A stretch of 64,000 bases of DNA from Membranipora membranacea (lineage: Eukaryota; Bryozoa; Gymnolaemata; Cheilostomatida; Membraniporidae), in assembly GCA_914767715.1 (NCBI GenBank), contig OU612068.1:26538001-26602000 (forward strand), in the 5' to 3' direction. The position numbers and the translations under genes were made by a program. A model generated the notes under the pieces. That model searched no databases. It was not told where the DNA came from and was given only the letters and a program-made list of their open reading frames with translations. Shown piece after piece: positions 25,101 to 40,100 of this stretch; position 1 is the stretch's first letter; the number at the start of each line of letters is the position of its first letter.

Positions 25101-28100
25101 CTGGTTATTTTGCTTTCTCCGCATAACTTTTTGCACATGAAGAAAACATTAACCTAGCTTGGTTGACTGTATATATTCATGTGGCCGAGACACAATATAA
25201 CATTGTCACATGGAGGTTTTAATATGCTATTTACAAAAACAGACAAGTTGATTATTTAATATCCTCTCTGACAACACATAGCAAAATACACTGCTGTATT
25301 GTTTATTTATTCGCTGTCAGATATGACAATTATTTAAAAATCATTTCTCAGTGTTGTCGAAGAAAGAGAGAAACGAAAGGCTGAAGCAAATAAGAAGAAG
25401 ACAATTAAGGATCAGACAAACTTCAAGCTCAGAGACCCGACGACATATCATAAGAAGAATCTAGCTGTAAAGACTAATAAGAAAGTATTCAGAGCGACCA
25501 AAACTCCTGAAGCAGACCGGCAGACTCCTGAAGGTATGTGCGGTTGCAGTTTGATATTCCTGATTCGGAAATGAAACATTGCAATAAGTATTGTATGCAA
25601 TGACAAAGCAAGCAATGAAAAATTATAAGTATTGAACATACTTGAATCAAGGGTTCTACATGATTTATGTTCTTATGTAAAGAGAAGGGACAACTCCGAT
25701 TTTCTTTATAACAAAATGCAGATTGTTGAGTGGAATGTCTATTTTGAGTGTATTTTTTTTATCCTCACATGAAAAACAATGTTCCACCAACTCTCTGGCC
25801 TTGCTGTGATTTGTCACAATGTTTGAGTCATTTAGAGTAAAATTGGGATCTTTGAATGCATATTACAATTCCGCTCCATGTTTCACATTATTACATCATT
25901 TTCTGATTTATATTTTGTTTTTTACTTAAAAAGAGTTCTGGCCATGGATGAAATCTAACGATGCTCGCTACAAGATTATGGGCTGCATAGCCTTCCAGGA
26001 GCTGTATGATAAAGTCCACATCAATCATGAGGCTAAAAACAGGAATAAAGTGGGAATAACAAAGGCTCAGGAGAGGCTGACTAAAACTCAGAAGATCAAT
26101 GAAGCAGGTAAGAGATTAACATCTCTGGTTAAATGAAGTCTTTGTTATGCTGCTTAAAACCACAAGTTGTCTTTTCTTCCCTCGATTGATAAGGGGACAG
26201 ATATGAGGCCCTCTGTACAAAAATTGTTTGAAATTAAATGTTATGAAGATAACTCTAGACTAGAGTCTTGAAAAGAGGTTAGCTACAGCATAATAACTTT
26301 CAGAATATTTTGTTCATCATTGGAGTTTTGTCCACATAATATTTCTGTCACTTACCTTGGCATTAATTATCTACTTGTTCATTTGCTTACAGTTGGTAAG
26401 AAGCCTCCTCAGGAGCCACCTAAGACCAAGGAGCCTGAGAAGCCTCCTGTTACTCTCAACCTGAAGAACTATGATGATGCCACAGACTCTGAAGATGAGA
26501 AACCTGCAGGTCAGTATTAGAGATATGATTTGTTTACGACTTACAGGAGGATTTTTCATTGCTATTGGTGAAGGTTTCAGCAATGTTTTAGCCTCCTCAT
26601 TCCTAATCAGTCTGGTTTGCTAACCATCTATCATATCGTCATTTAATGTTGGACATGGTACAACTGTCTTCATTGTCCAATATATTGTCAATATATATCA
26701 GTATCATATGACTTATCTACTTTAGAGAAGGGGAAGAAACCTGCAAAAGACTCAAAGAATCCACTTGCAACACAGAAAACAAAAAAGTCTTTACCAAAGA
26801 AAAAGCCAAAGAAAGAAGCGACCAAGAGTGATTTGAAACAGCCTGTCAAAGAACCAGTAGAAGTGAAACCTCTTGCTGAAGGGAAACCTCCTGCTGTGGA
26901 ACCAAAACCCATACCTGAGGAGCCAGTAGTTCAACCAAAAGTAGAACCCGAGACCAAGGAAGATGTGAAAGCTGTAGAGTTATCCAATCCAGATGAGAAA
27001 ACCCTGGTAAATGTCTCGTTTTACATAAGTCTATTGGTAACAGGAGAATTTGCTTGCTTTTGACGATGATCTAGCATTAAAAAGCAAAGTCAAAGCAGGT
27101 GTTATTATTGACATTGGTTATACTGTAATTTAATTGGGTGTAAAGGTGTGCAAGTGAATGTATTCGGAGAGTTGTCATTCCATGATTTTTAACTAGATAA
27201 CTCCAAACAGGTTTAATTTATGTAAATCAACACATTTTTGTTGCTCATTAACAGGACCCGTCTAAAATTGAAGCTAAACTAGACACAACAGAAAAACAAC
27301 CAGCTACAGCAACTACTTCTCAAACTGTATCAGCAGCTCCTCCTCCATTAGCTGATGCCGATGATGAGGCAGCATCTCTCGATCCAGGTAAAGTGTACTG
27401 TGTCAGATATGAATTGAAAGATACTATAACTCTGTGATGGGAGTAGTCATCATCAATACCATAATGCAATCTGTGGAGCTCTTTTTCCTTAAATTATTGA
27501 TCGCAGTGGTGACAACTTTACATCCAAAACCTTTTTTATATGAAAACAATGGTTGCTTAAAACTCCGGTGTTCATGTAACCATAGGATGCATTGATCAAT
27601 CGAATCCTAATTGACAGTCAAACCAGAGAAGAAGAAAAAGAAGCGAAAGAAGTTGAAGAAGCCAAGTGACACTTATAATTATGATGATCTGGAGGATAAA
27701 CCTGGAGAAACAGTCACCAAACAACCGGTAAGTGTCGGTATCGGTTAAAACACTACGTCATAGCTCATTTGCTTAATTCTCATAATGCAATTTGATATAT
27801 GCTCCTTAATAATTGATAATCATCTCCCCACAGAAAAGACGTGTGATTGTCAACATAACAAGTGTGTTTAAATGTTTTAATCCCTTGTCTTGCTGACAAA
27901 AACTTGCATCCTGCGAGATGAGTTTTGTCGATTGCTGGTCTATTCTGTAGGTGTTTTCTCGTCCACCATTTGTTTACTGCTTACCCATGTCCATAACTTT
28001 GTTGGACCTCCCAAGGAGAAATATTATGTACTTTAGGGAAACCGAATCTGGTTGATCAATCATTAGCGTACTACTGCATATTGATGATGAGTATAAAAAT

Positions 28101-31100
28101 TGATTAGTGATAATATGCGGACCATGTTGTTTTAGTGCAAACTGATTTCCCAGTCAGTTTTTTAGTGTTAGCTACAACTAAAAAGCTATTGTCATTATTC
28201 ATATCACTAATTGTCAATAATGTTCCTTTTATTCATCTTAAGTAAAAAATTGATCCGTGCCCGTGTCAGCATGTGATTTTTATTGTATTCCCAATCACTC
28301 TCTTTTCTGTGACTATTCATGGTATTGTTAGAGGAGGGGTGTTTTGATGGTGTTACCATGGGCTAATATCTGTGCCCACACATTATCCCCTCAACTTATT
28401 GTCATCCATTTTTATCTTGGAAGACATCTTGACAAAAAGTGAAATTATCACTTACTCATCTCAGTATAGAGAAACTCAGGTATATTTTCTTACATTTGAA
28501 ATATTTCTTACAGTAGCAAAATTGGGCGAAAAAGTCTTGTTTTCCTGTATAATCCGTGATGACTAGGCGTTACAATATTTCTTATGTTTTGTTATGTGTG
28601 CAGTGTACATTCCTCTGAATAAATGTATATTTATTACTTTCTATCCTTCTCAGACTATAGTTGAGGAACCAGCAAAACCTGTAGACCCAGCCCCTTCTGA
28701 GAAGGAGAAGGACGTTAGACCACCCTCAGTGAGCAAGGCTAGAGCTGAGACACCCGTTGTACCTCACCCTGAGACTCTCAGGCCTCCCTCTGTCCCTGCT
28801 GGTGAGTAACTGAGTATGATATTTGGGTTTCGGCGAATTCCGCTGCGTCAACATCAAGCTATCAATGCTGTACATAACTCATTTCTAGTTCTGCCCATGT
28901 CCATGTTTATAACCTGCTCAATAAGTGCTTATGTCAAACGTGTGATATACCAAAATTATCTAAAAATTCATTTAAAAGCCAAAGTTACTGTTGTGTCTAT
29001 GTGTGTTGTAATTGTGTCCCACCGCTTGATGTTGTAAGCTATGCTTATTTTAGCCTCAGAGAGCATAACACCAGAGCCACCTGCTGAAAAACCAGCTGAG
29101 CCAAAACCTGAGGATAAAACCAAAGATCAGCCTGAAAATAAAAATGATGCTGACAAGACAGCACCTGTAAAGAAAGGCAAAAAGAAACCTGTCAAAAAGG
29201 GGGTGAAAAAACCTGCGGGAAAAGACACTATAGCAGAAAAAGCAGATAAACCTGAGAAAGCTAGCTTTGAACCCAAAACCGACGCTACTCCTGAGGTAAA
29301 AAAGGAGCCTCCTAAAGCTGCCGAGGAAGTAACGTCAAAGCAGAAAGATCCTCCAGTCAAGAAAACTCCTGAATCTAAAGCTGCTATTAAGCCTGAGCAA
29401 GCTCAACCTGTAGAGAAGGTTAAAACAGTAGCAGTAAAACCAGAGGCCAAAGCAAAACCAGACACAGGATTTAAACCCGCAGCTGATAATAAAGACAAGG
29501 CAAAAGCTGATAAAGCCAAAAAACCTGCTGCAAAAGCAAAGACTGATCCCAAGTCTAAGCCTGCTGCTGGTAAACAGGCGGAAGCAAAACAGAAAACTGC
29601 TGAAGAAAAGCCAGCTGATAGCAAAGACAAACCTGTGGATATAAAACCAGAAACTGATGAAGAAGTTAAACCTCAGGAGCCAATCAAACCTGAGACAGCA
29701 GTTCCATCTGACAAGTCAGAAAAACCCACTGAAGCAGCAAAACCCACAGAAGTAAAGAAAGAGGAACCTGGACCTGCTAAGAAGAAAAAGAGGAAGAAGA
29801 AACTCAAACCTGGCGATCCGGCAGCACCAGCTGTAAAACCGAAAGAGCCTGAGCAACCTAAAGCAGAACCAGAAAAACCTGCAAAAGACGAAAAGCCAAT
29901 AGAGCCGAGCAAATCTCCATCAGCAGGGAAACGAGAACGTAGTAAAACACCTTCTAAAACACCAGAGCTTGAGAGGAAGAAATCAAATGTAACATCGCCC
30001 AAACTCTTAAGGGAACCAACCAAGTCTGGCCGCCTTTCCAGGGAACCAACAAAAGTATCATTCAGGGAAAATTCATTCAAAGAGGACCCTATTGATAAAG
30101 TCTTACAAGCAAACAAAGCTAAATCATATCATCAGCTACAAACCCCTGACAAGAAAACTCGGCCTGCCCCGAGACTCAAAGATCCAGTCTCTGACAGCTC
30201 TGATGATGAAGATCTACCTGCTCATATCAAACTATTAGCTTCTCAACAACCGGAGCCTAAGAGAGCAGCTTTCTCTCTGTTTGATGCGTTTAACCTCGGC
30301 TTCCACATCCCTAAGCGTAAAGGTCCGCCTCCACCTCTCACTCCTGACTTAGATGATGATAATATAAGCGTAGATTCTATACCAGACGGATCTCGAGCTG
30401 GCACCCCTACTTATCCCAGACCTGATACACCACGTGAGTAACTGTAATCGGTCGGAGCTGCAGTGTCGTTGGCGATCAACTAATGTTCTCCCATTTATCA
30501 CAATTAGACCTAGTTTTTGTTGTTCAGTGTTGTTGCTGTTTCTATTGCTGTTGTGTTGTGGTAAGTGGAGTGCATAATGTATTTATGTACCCGGTCCAGA
30601 TGATATTTTGTGTGTTGCAGCTCCATCAGTTGCTGAGGCACGTTGTGAGACTCCAGACTACCCCCGCCCTGTGACTCCGCCTCCATCTCTACCTTATTTC
30701 AGAGAGTGTACAACTCCTGATTATCCTCGAATACCCACCCCTGATCCATCAGTAGGTGAACCTGCTGAGGAAACCCCACTCAACACCCCTCCACCCACTC
30801 CACCTCCGAGTGTAGCTGAGTGGAGATACGAGACACCACTCGGAACACCCCCACCAACTCCTGAACCTAGTCTAGGAGAAGCTAGAGCAGAATCACCCCT
30901 GAATACACCTCCTAAAACTCCTGAACCGTCAGTAACCGAGGCTAGAATATCCACACCTGACGGCGAACCTCCTCAAGGTAAATTTAACTTGCCTCATAGA
31001 TCCATTTAGTGTTCACCTGCACATTGTCCGATGCCCAACTCAATACAGTTCAACATTGTTCCATCCAAATTTCATCTTTTACTGTTTTTCCTGATGTAGA

Positions 31101-34100
31101 AATGGCAGCTGTAAATGAAAATAAGATGACTCCATCCCCTATCAAAGACCCTACACCGCTGCCAGGCAGAAAACACAGTATGGCTGGTGGATCGGCAGCG
31201 TCTAAAAGTACAGCTATATCTATAAAGAGAAATGGCAAGATGGCCACTGTAGATATAATCAAGCTCAGACGACTTCTTATGGAGGCTGAGGCCGCAGATG
31301 AGGTAAGCAGATAAATTCTTTATTTAGTTGTGTTTCTGAGCTGTTTATTGACATTTGTGTTTGTGGTACTCCATTATTATATGACCATGGAAGTGCTGCT
31401 TCCTTGTTCCTGCTAGCAAATCATTTTTGGGTTTCGGTTGGCCATTGAGAATTCAAACCTTTATGCCAGGACAAGCAGCACTAGTAATGCTGCTAAGATT
31501 TGACTTGTGTCTAACAAGTTTGATCCTACATTCTTTCAATTAGGTAGGCTTATTGTGGGAGTTCAGTGCTTTTCCGTTATGGAAATTGTAGAAACCCACT
31601 TGACCCCGTCCCGTTTACATTTTTTACAATAAACTAGACAATGAATCTGTAGCGCCTTAGCTCCTTGACTTTAGCCTCAGGTTCTCTTGTGATGTCGCAT
31701 CATTGTTAACACACATCTTGCTGTCAATTGGTACAAAAATAGCCCTAAATTCTAAATGAGTGATACAATACTGCCTGAGGGAAAACCACTTAAAATATTA
31801 TACACACTATTAAAATACGGGAATTCGAGATTGTATTATTGGGATTAGTGCATTTATTTAATCAAAACCCTTTTATCTAACATGACAGAAAACATGGACT
31901 CAAATTCAGTTACCATTAATAATTCTATACCACAATTATTTCATTTGTCTTGAAATTGATCCATGAATCCTGGAGATTTGTAAATGAGTTGTGTATTTGA
32001 GTAAACGCGGAGTAAATAGTAAATAAATAATGGAATTATGATCCAAAAGTGTGACTATGAATAAAAATTATTGGGTGTTGTAAACACGCTATCATCGGCT
32101 GTTTTATTCAACGATACTCATGTATTCATTGATCATCAAGCAGCAAAGGCAGCTGAAATCAAACTGTCTAAAATTTTCAGGCTAGCGCCACCGATTCCAT
32201 CGGCACGGCTGGATCTCTTATGCGAGAACATCAATCGCTGGTATTATATTCGATCTTCTTTTTTAGTATTATTATATCCTCAATTTTTACTTCACCGTAA
32301 AACACATCGCAAGCTTCCACTGTAGGTTTCACTATACCATGTACAATAGTTCATGCATCGTTCTCACATAAGAACTTCTATCGCTTGTACCGCTTTGGAG
32401 TCAAGGTAATACACCCTTAAAAAAAGAAAGTCTGCTAACTGTTTTAATTCTTTTGGGGGTATTGCTAGTGACAGAATTCATTCATTTGTATTGTTTACTT
32501 GGAAACTCCGAAATATACTAAACAAACAAAATAATATTCAATTTTTGTAATTACAATATTTTAGTTTTCATTTTGATTCCATCAGTCAAATCCATATTTA
32601 TTTTATAGTAACTTAGTTTTGTTTGGAAGACTAAATGGCAGCAGATTGGGTATACAAAATGTACACATTCGAAATACCAAGTATGGATTACAATATCATC
32701 TAACTATGTTTAATCTGTTGCAGCCGCCAAAGACAAAACCGAAGAAAGTAGTCAAACCACTCGCTGATGAACCAACGGATTTAAGTGTTGATAAAGGTGA
32801 AAACAAAACCGCAGGTAAATATCTTTTAAATTTGTGCATTTTATGCAACTCTCTCACATAGGACTCTAAGACAGACAAAAACGAGCCAATGTTTGGTCTA
32901 TTGGTGTTCCTTGCGACCCTGTCATTCCTGCATGTCCACATTGTGTCCCGCATGATCTTCTTGTTTTGCTGTCAAAGACTGGTAATTGACAATTATGCTC
33001 AACTAAAGCATTTTTACCATTAGATGTCAAACCCATAGCAATACTAGTCTTTATTATCATAATGTTAAACTGTTGTCCAATTAGTGGAAATCAATACCCT
33101 TGACTTTTTGGCTGTTAGCAACAACAGCACCTGATACTGTTGAGTGAAATAAGATTAGTGTTTTTTTCTTGGATGTTTATATCCGATAAATATTATAGCT
33201 ACAGACGGACACAATATATTATGGGGTTAACAGGTTATTTGTTTATCCCAGTCGTTCCTAAGTTGTTGTCCGATTTTCTTTAAATCGCATGAACTGCCTC
33301 CGTTAAATTCAAATGTCATGAAAATTTAATTTACATTCTTTGTATATTTGTTATTGCATGTATATAATTTCAATGATTTACTCCTGCGGATTCTAGAATC
33401 AAACAATCGCATCGGCAATTCACTAGCTGAGGGCTCATCAGGTCAAATAAATATAGAGTTTAGTGGGAATGAATTGGAGGGTGACGAGGAAGCGGGGTAC
33501 TATCCTCTATTAGAGCCAATCGCCGAATCAGATTCAGAAAATTATGAACTAGACAAGTATAGAGACACAAGCTCTCCCATTTTACCAGTTGTGGTCGATG
33601 TTAGTCGAGTATCGACGGCAGAAACCATGACAGCAGATAATGAAAAGCCATCAGTGGCGACTGCTACTCAAAATCAGGCACCTGGAAAGCCCAACGGTCA
33701 AGTAGTCACTTCAGCATCGAATATAAATAGCCCAGGTAACCAGGAAATACGACAGGCAGCATACTCAGCCACCAAGGCCGAATCAAAAGGGAGTGCTATT
33801 GATACAAATGTGGGAGCACCACTTGATGAGCGCAAACAGCCCACTTCACTGAAACAAGAAAAGCCAATATCCGTCAACAAATGGCCGACAATGAACGGCG
33901 GGGCTACTGTCAAGAAGAGACCTTTAAATGAAATAGTTGCATTAGTGCGCAAACAGATCCAAATCAAAAAGGCAGCTGAGCAGGCTATTGAGAATGCACT
34001 CAGCCTTGCAGCACAAAACCCGGGGAGGCATGAGATACCCCTCAGAAAAAGTTCTCCTCTACCGTCTGAGCCTGATCCAGAACCTGAACTAACGGATAAA

Positions 34101-37100
34101 ACTGGAGAAGAAGAGGGAAAACCATCAGAAGAATCTACACAAGAGCAGAAAACATCGGATAATTTAAAGCAGACTGAAAGCGAGCCTACTGCCACAGATA
34201 AAGCAAAACAAACTGCTAAACCTAAAGACGTCCCTAGACCGCCACCTCTTCCTAAGCTTCCTCCTCCAAAACCCGCACCTCGATTTACTAAAGTCGTAAT
34301 CGCAATGAACAAGATAACAGAGGCTCGATTAAAACTCCAAAACAAAAATGTTGAGTCTGGTTCTGACCAACCAAAGAAGGCTGAACCCAAGCCCGCTATC
34401 GATGACTCAGATTCATCGTCAGATGGCTCGTACGATTCGGACACCTCTGATGAGCCCTACAGCGAAGCTGAATTTAAGAACAGAATTATGGCTAAGCTGA
34501 AAGGTGAAATGAGTGTGGTCATAGCCGTGTTTGTTAATGCTTAGGGATGTGGTTGTTGTTGTCTTAGATGACCTTGTTGAACTATTAACTTACAGTAATG
34601 ATATTGATGTCTTATTGTCGCCTGTTCTCTGTGATAACTTCTTGCTTGCTTACTATTGGTGTACAAAAATGACCGTTATTCAACCTCTCCAGTTTGTTCA
34701 GAAAACAAAGTTGGATGCAATGATGGATGGGTGAAAAAAGTTGTGTCTGCGCATTTATGTGACAATTGGAGTCATATTGAGTCACATGTTATTGTCTTGA
34801 TGCACCAAATTGGCCAAAAAATAGGAGTAGGAACTGTCCAGGAAAGGGAGTGAAAATAGTTGATGATGGCGTATATCCCACACTGCCATAGATTAGTAGT
34901 TTGCGTACCTTCTTCTTGCTGTGTTAATTTATCTCATAACACTCAATCTTTTTAGTCTCCCCTCGTTGTGAACATTGTCTATCACCTATGGTAGATCAAT
35001 TGCTATCAATATGTTGTGATTGCTTGTCAGTTTTCTAAATCTAATAGGTTTCATTGTAGTTATGTTATATGATTGCGTTACTAACACCTACATAAATCCG
35101 GCACCTCTATTCTGCTTTCTCAACCATTGTTAACAGCAGAGATGAAGGTCTTCATTGTTCCAATCTCAAAAAAATTATCTCCTTATAGAGAGAGATAATT
35201 ACTACTACTGCTGGAATCGCCACGTAATTTGAATAATTTGATCATATTAATACCCTTCTTCTTTGATAATTTGTACTGCACACATTTCCATTTATCGACA
35301 TATTTATTTCATAGTCATTTTCTATACCACCATTATTTTTTACCAATTTTCTCCAGGTTTGTCTATGTTCAAAGCTGCAGCGTCTGCCTTCCAGAATAAA
35401 CCGACTGCATCGTCAGCAGGAATAGGTGGCAGGAAGCCTGCCGCTGAGAGCGGTGTAAGCCAAGCTCGCAGAGATAGATGGCGCCGTAAGTAATCTGTAT
35501 GTTGTGAGACTGTGAATCACAACTACCCACATGTCATTTCAGACATGAGGGGTGTCAATAACATCTGAGAGTCTTCTGGTACCACAAGTATATCTCAACA
35601 ACATCAAGAAGCTTGGAGCTCTGGTTAAAGCTAATGTGCTTTATCTTTGAAAACTAATACCATCACTTAAAAAAAGTTTTTGAAGTATTTGAAATTTTGA
35701 AGCTCGAAAGCTGCTTGATGTCCCAGTTATGAGATGCAGTGTGGTGCCGTTAGACTGTGCAGGATTTTATTGGCCTTCTCTGCGTATTTCTTTGTACAAG
35801 TTTTTAATCTAAGTATAAAAATATTTCAGAGATTGCGGCTGCAAGTATAAGGCCGACTAAGGCTGTCAGATTCGCTGGAGTCAGCGATGATGACAGTAGA
35901 GGGTCGGCCGGCAGCAGGCCAGCTAATGCTGGCGGTAAGGGTGAGATCTTCTCATTCATTCATTAATATATAATATATATTCACTCTAACATAACCCTTT
36001 AATCGATATAGTTTTGATAGTTTAGGCCGAAATAAAAACCAAGGCATTGTTTAAAATTCGTTCTTGAGATATTAAATTATTATGATAATTCTATCATTAG
36101 CAGTCAAGAGAGACACAATGTTTTCTCTATTTCAAACTAACCAATTTTCCTCGGCAGTTTAAAAATTTATATTTTGTACTGAATTTTAATCTCTTCTTTG
36201 ATATTTATCTATAATCACACTCTGCATGGAATTAGCATGAGCATGAGCACACTTAGTTTAAATCTCATAATGTTTCTAACCATCTTGTTTTAAATATGCT
36301 GAAAATATAACATTGGTGACCTAGAGTTGAATTGTACAAATTTGATGTTAATTGTCAATACCCTTCTGTTCCTCTCAAATTTAAACAAGTAATACTTATT
36401 ATCTTTTCTCCTACAGCTACGACGCCAAAAGAGTCGATCAAGGACAAAATGAACAACTTGATGAAATTACCGAAGGAAGACAACCCATTTGCTAACTTCC
36501 TCTCCCTTGAAGAGTATGTGAAGTTTGTCAATAATCTGCATGTTTCCTTAATTGCTCTCAAGCAGCAGTCCAAATAGGGAACATCAATCTGGATTATTTA
36601 GTCTGCTAATTGTAATGACATAGAGCTACAAAGCTGCAACTTATGGTAATCTGATTGGTTAAAGTGATTCTGATGGCTGCGTAACATTTGTTTCTACTCT
36701 TTGGGGTTTGATTGCTTTGCAACATCATATTTATAAATTTAACATCAGCGCTAACACATGTAGCTGGTTTGTAGAGAAATTCTTATAACCTTGGCCGACT
36801 TCCATAAGACTTAACACATATTATCACAATTCAACAAAGGATTTGTCTACAAGGCATTGTCAAATCAATCTCGTCATCAACTTGCCATTCATTGCTAAAA
36901 ATTCCACATTGGGCCAATCTGTAGTACTATCCTCCAACAATGATATCATTGTTGGTGACGTAACAATTATCACTTTCATCAACAATGGTTTTGTAGGCTT
37001 TGTCTGTTGTTGCCACAGTCACAATTGATTTAACAGAGCAATTTTGTATAATTCATCACAGTTATGTCTGGGGGCTAGTTGATTGTATTCATTTGTAAAT

Positions 37101-40100
37101 TTCAGCAATTCTGGTTATAAATAAGCAGATTGATTGGAAGCAATAAGGCTTAGACATATTTCCTAACACCATGATACAAAACCTTGGATTCTGAAGCAAT
37201 CATAAATCTGAATGAAACTGGAATAAGAACTGTATAACTGTTCAAAAACACATGTTGATTTCAACCTACCTCCCCCTACCCTCTCAAAATGTTGAGATAT
37301 CATTACTGAGAAGTGTTGCTATGATTATGAGCAATGCAAAACATTGTTCCCAAAAATTTTAATGGATATACTTTTCAAACACAGATACACTTTTGTGTTG
37401 ATGAGGATGGAAATATTCGTACAGAACATTCAGATGTCATATGTCCAAAATCGGTTTCATCCCGGAGTGATATTATAATGAGAACACGTTCATTGAGTGA
37501 AATAGTTGTGACATTTCTATTGCTAGGAAATACATTTATTTTATATTGATAGGGTTGACAGCAGTAGAGAGAGTACACCTGTACCGGCAGCCCCGGCTCG
37601 TAAGGGTACTCCTCCTCCACCAGCTAAGAACTCAGTCAAGCTGCCTGAGAAGCGGAAAGCTTTTGAGAAGGTTGCTCCGAAATTAGCCAAGAAGATTGAC
37701 CTTGAGCCTTCACCTGAAGAGAAGAAGAAGGCCGAAGAAGCCAAAAAGAAGGCTGAGGAGGCGAAGAAGGCAAAGGCTACAACTCCAAATTCAGCTAAAA
37801 AGTCTGATGGTTAGTGTTATTGATGTAGTACTATGTAAATAGCACTACCTAATTATTTGTCTCTAGGTTAGCAAGTATTATTTTCCAAAGTGGAACATCT
37901 TAAATTTTTGTTGATAATTAGTGAATCAGATGAATCTGGGTTTGGCAAATGTGCATCCCAATATGTTTTGTTGGGAGTGTAGCCAGTATACGAGAGGTAA
38001 GACCATTACCTTGCTTCATTCACTCTGACACGTTCACCTAGATTTTGGGCAATTGAAATCATCATGAACTGTAAAAACGAATAGATATAGGTAATTCAAA
38101 TTGTGTTTGATTCTGTTTGCGATATATTGAGTTATGTGAAAATGCTGAAATAAAATATAAAAAGTAATTTGTATATTGATGAATTTTATATTTAGATGGT
38201 CAGCCAAAATCTGCAGCGAAGAAGAAAAAGAAGGTGAAGATGGCAGATGATCAGGAGGAGAAGAAAGATGAGTCTAATGCTGATCCATTCGGTAACTGGG
38301 ATGATGTTGTCGGTAAGTATGAGATGAGGAGGTCTGCCGTTTAAATGATACTGTTGGTGTTAAAAAGTATCAGAAATGCTGACTGAAATTATAATCTGTA
38401 AAACACTCTTTTTGGATACGAATCAGAAATTCAAAATAGAGTTCTTTTACCCATGAACTTCAATGCAAATTTTGTCTATCCAAGTCGAGCTGAGACCTTT
38501 TAAAACAAACAATAATAGACTCTCTCATTACTATGATCATCATGCTATCATGGTATAAACCTTATTTAATGGCACTGTGCTTAATTTGTTTATAATGTTT
38601 GTTGAATGGTAAAACAGTTGCAACATTAGCCGAAAAGCGCTTCTTTAAATGTCAACCCCTTTGTTGCATAATTGTTAAGTGCCTCTGTTTCTCTTGGTGG
38701 TATTGGTATTTCAGAGCAGCATTTGCTAATGATTATTCTCAATTATTCAAACCATTTATTTAAGGTTGTGAAATCAAGTGTTTTAGTCCAGACCTTTCAT
38801 AATGGTAAACGCATAGGGCGAGATAGCGATGGATAAGACAACTTGTGATAGAGAACTACTTAGAATAGGTGATACAGAACTGTTATTTTGTTATCCACCT
38901 GTTGCAGATTCTGATGAGGAGAGGGAAAAAGAGAAAAAGAAGGAGAAAGCTAAGAAACAGGCCATCAGACAGGTAACAATCAATTTGGATTTGTTTTCCC
39001 ATTGATTTTACTTTATTTCTCATTGCAAGAGAACCTCTTCTTCTTCCATCTTCAATCAATACTTTTTCCAGATCCTGATGTATTTATTTCGGTGTATTTG
39101 AGGGTGCTGTTATTGGAGCCCACTGTCTCAGAGTTGTGGTCATTGATGGTTTTATTGTCCATACCAATAAGATTGTTCTGTAAATCTTCAGGGTCACGAA
39201 AAGTTATTAAACAAGGATAAAGTAAGTCTACTGTAGGTAAATTTGCAAAATTGTCCCATGAGCCAAAAAAAGAAAAAAAGGAACCCACATCAGGTCTCAT
39301 GGGACAAGATTGCAAAGTCACCTTGTGTCGTGATGTGTGTTCTTATCGAGTGTACATCACGCGTTTTTTGTGTTTTCACTCTTTGCATGTTTGTCTACAG
39401 GCGCATCTTAACTTGTTGAAAAATATTGAAGTAAGTTTTTTAATCGCCACACAAACACTGCTTCATATAATATAGCAATGCTCCTGCACGTCTTTTAGAA
39501 GCATTTTATCCATTTTATCATATAGATCTAGCCTACTCTTGTAGTTTGAATCTGCTCAGCCAGGGCCCCGGTCCTGTCAGTATAGCTAATTGTAGATCTA
39601 CATGATATCTTTAGAGATAGATAATTATACAATTGAGACAAAATAATGCTGGAGCTTTTGGCGGTTTTGCGATGAGACTGGAGCTAGCCCTTGTCTGACT
39701 ATCAATGGGCCCTTATACCTATGCAACATTTTAAATGCTTTTTATCTCTGCTTGCCTCCCAATATTTCATCTACTTAGACTCAGATTAGAGCTGAGACTC
39801 AACTGCTATACTGCAGTATGATATTCTGTAATAACTAATTTACAAATTTTGCAGGCATTTCCTGGTAAACCCATAAACAAAAATCCCCCTTCCAAACTAC
39901 ATGAAGAGAAGAAAACACCAGCCAAACCAGCTGTCAAGCCAGCAGCAGCTGTCAAACCAGCTGACAAGCCCGGAGTACCTGCTAAGAACGCTCAGGCTAA
40001 ACCGACTCCTAGAAAAGAGCCTGTTGCTGAAACCAAACCTGCCGAGAAACCTGCAGAGGAGCCCAAACCTGAAGAAATTCCTGGTCAGTGAAATACATTC

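Noticed and set aside
32071-32325. 84-codon plus-strand frame as an exon of the giant gene
   Set aside because: Its frame does not match the phase 0 junctions on both sides with available splice sites; the 60-bp exon 32181-32240 in another frame does.
33698-34444. Long minus-strand frame of 248 codons
   Set aside because: Antisense shadow of giant-gene exon 22; the Gly/Ser/Leu composition is the mirror of Pro/Ala/Lys codons.
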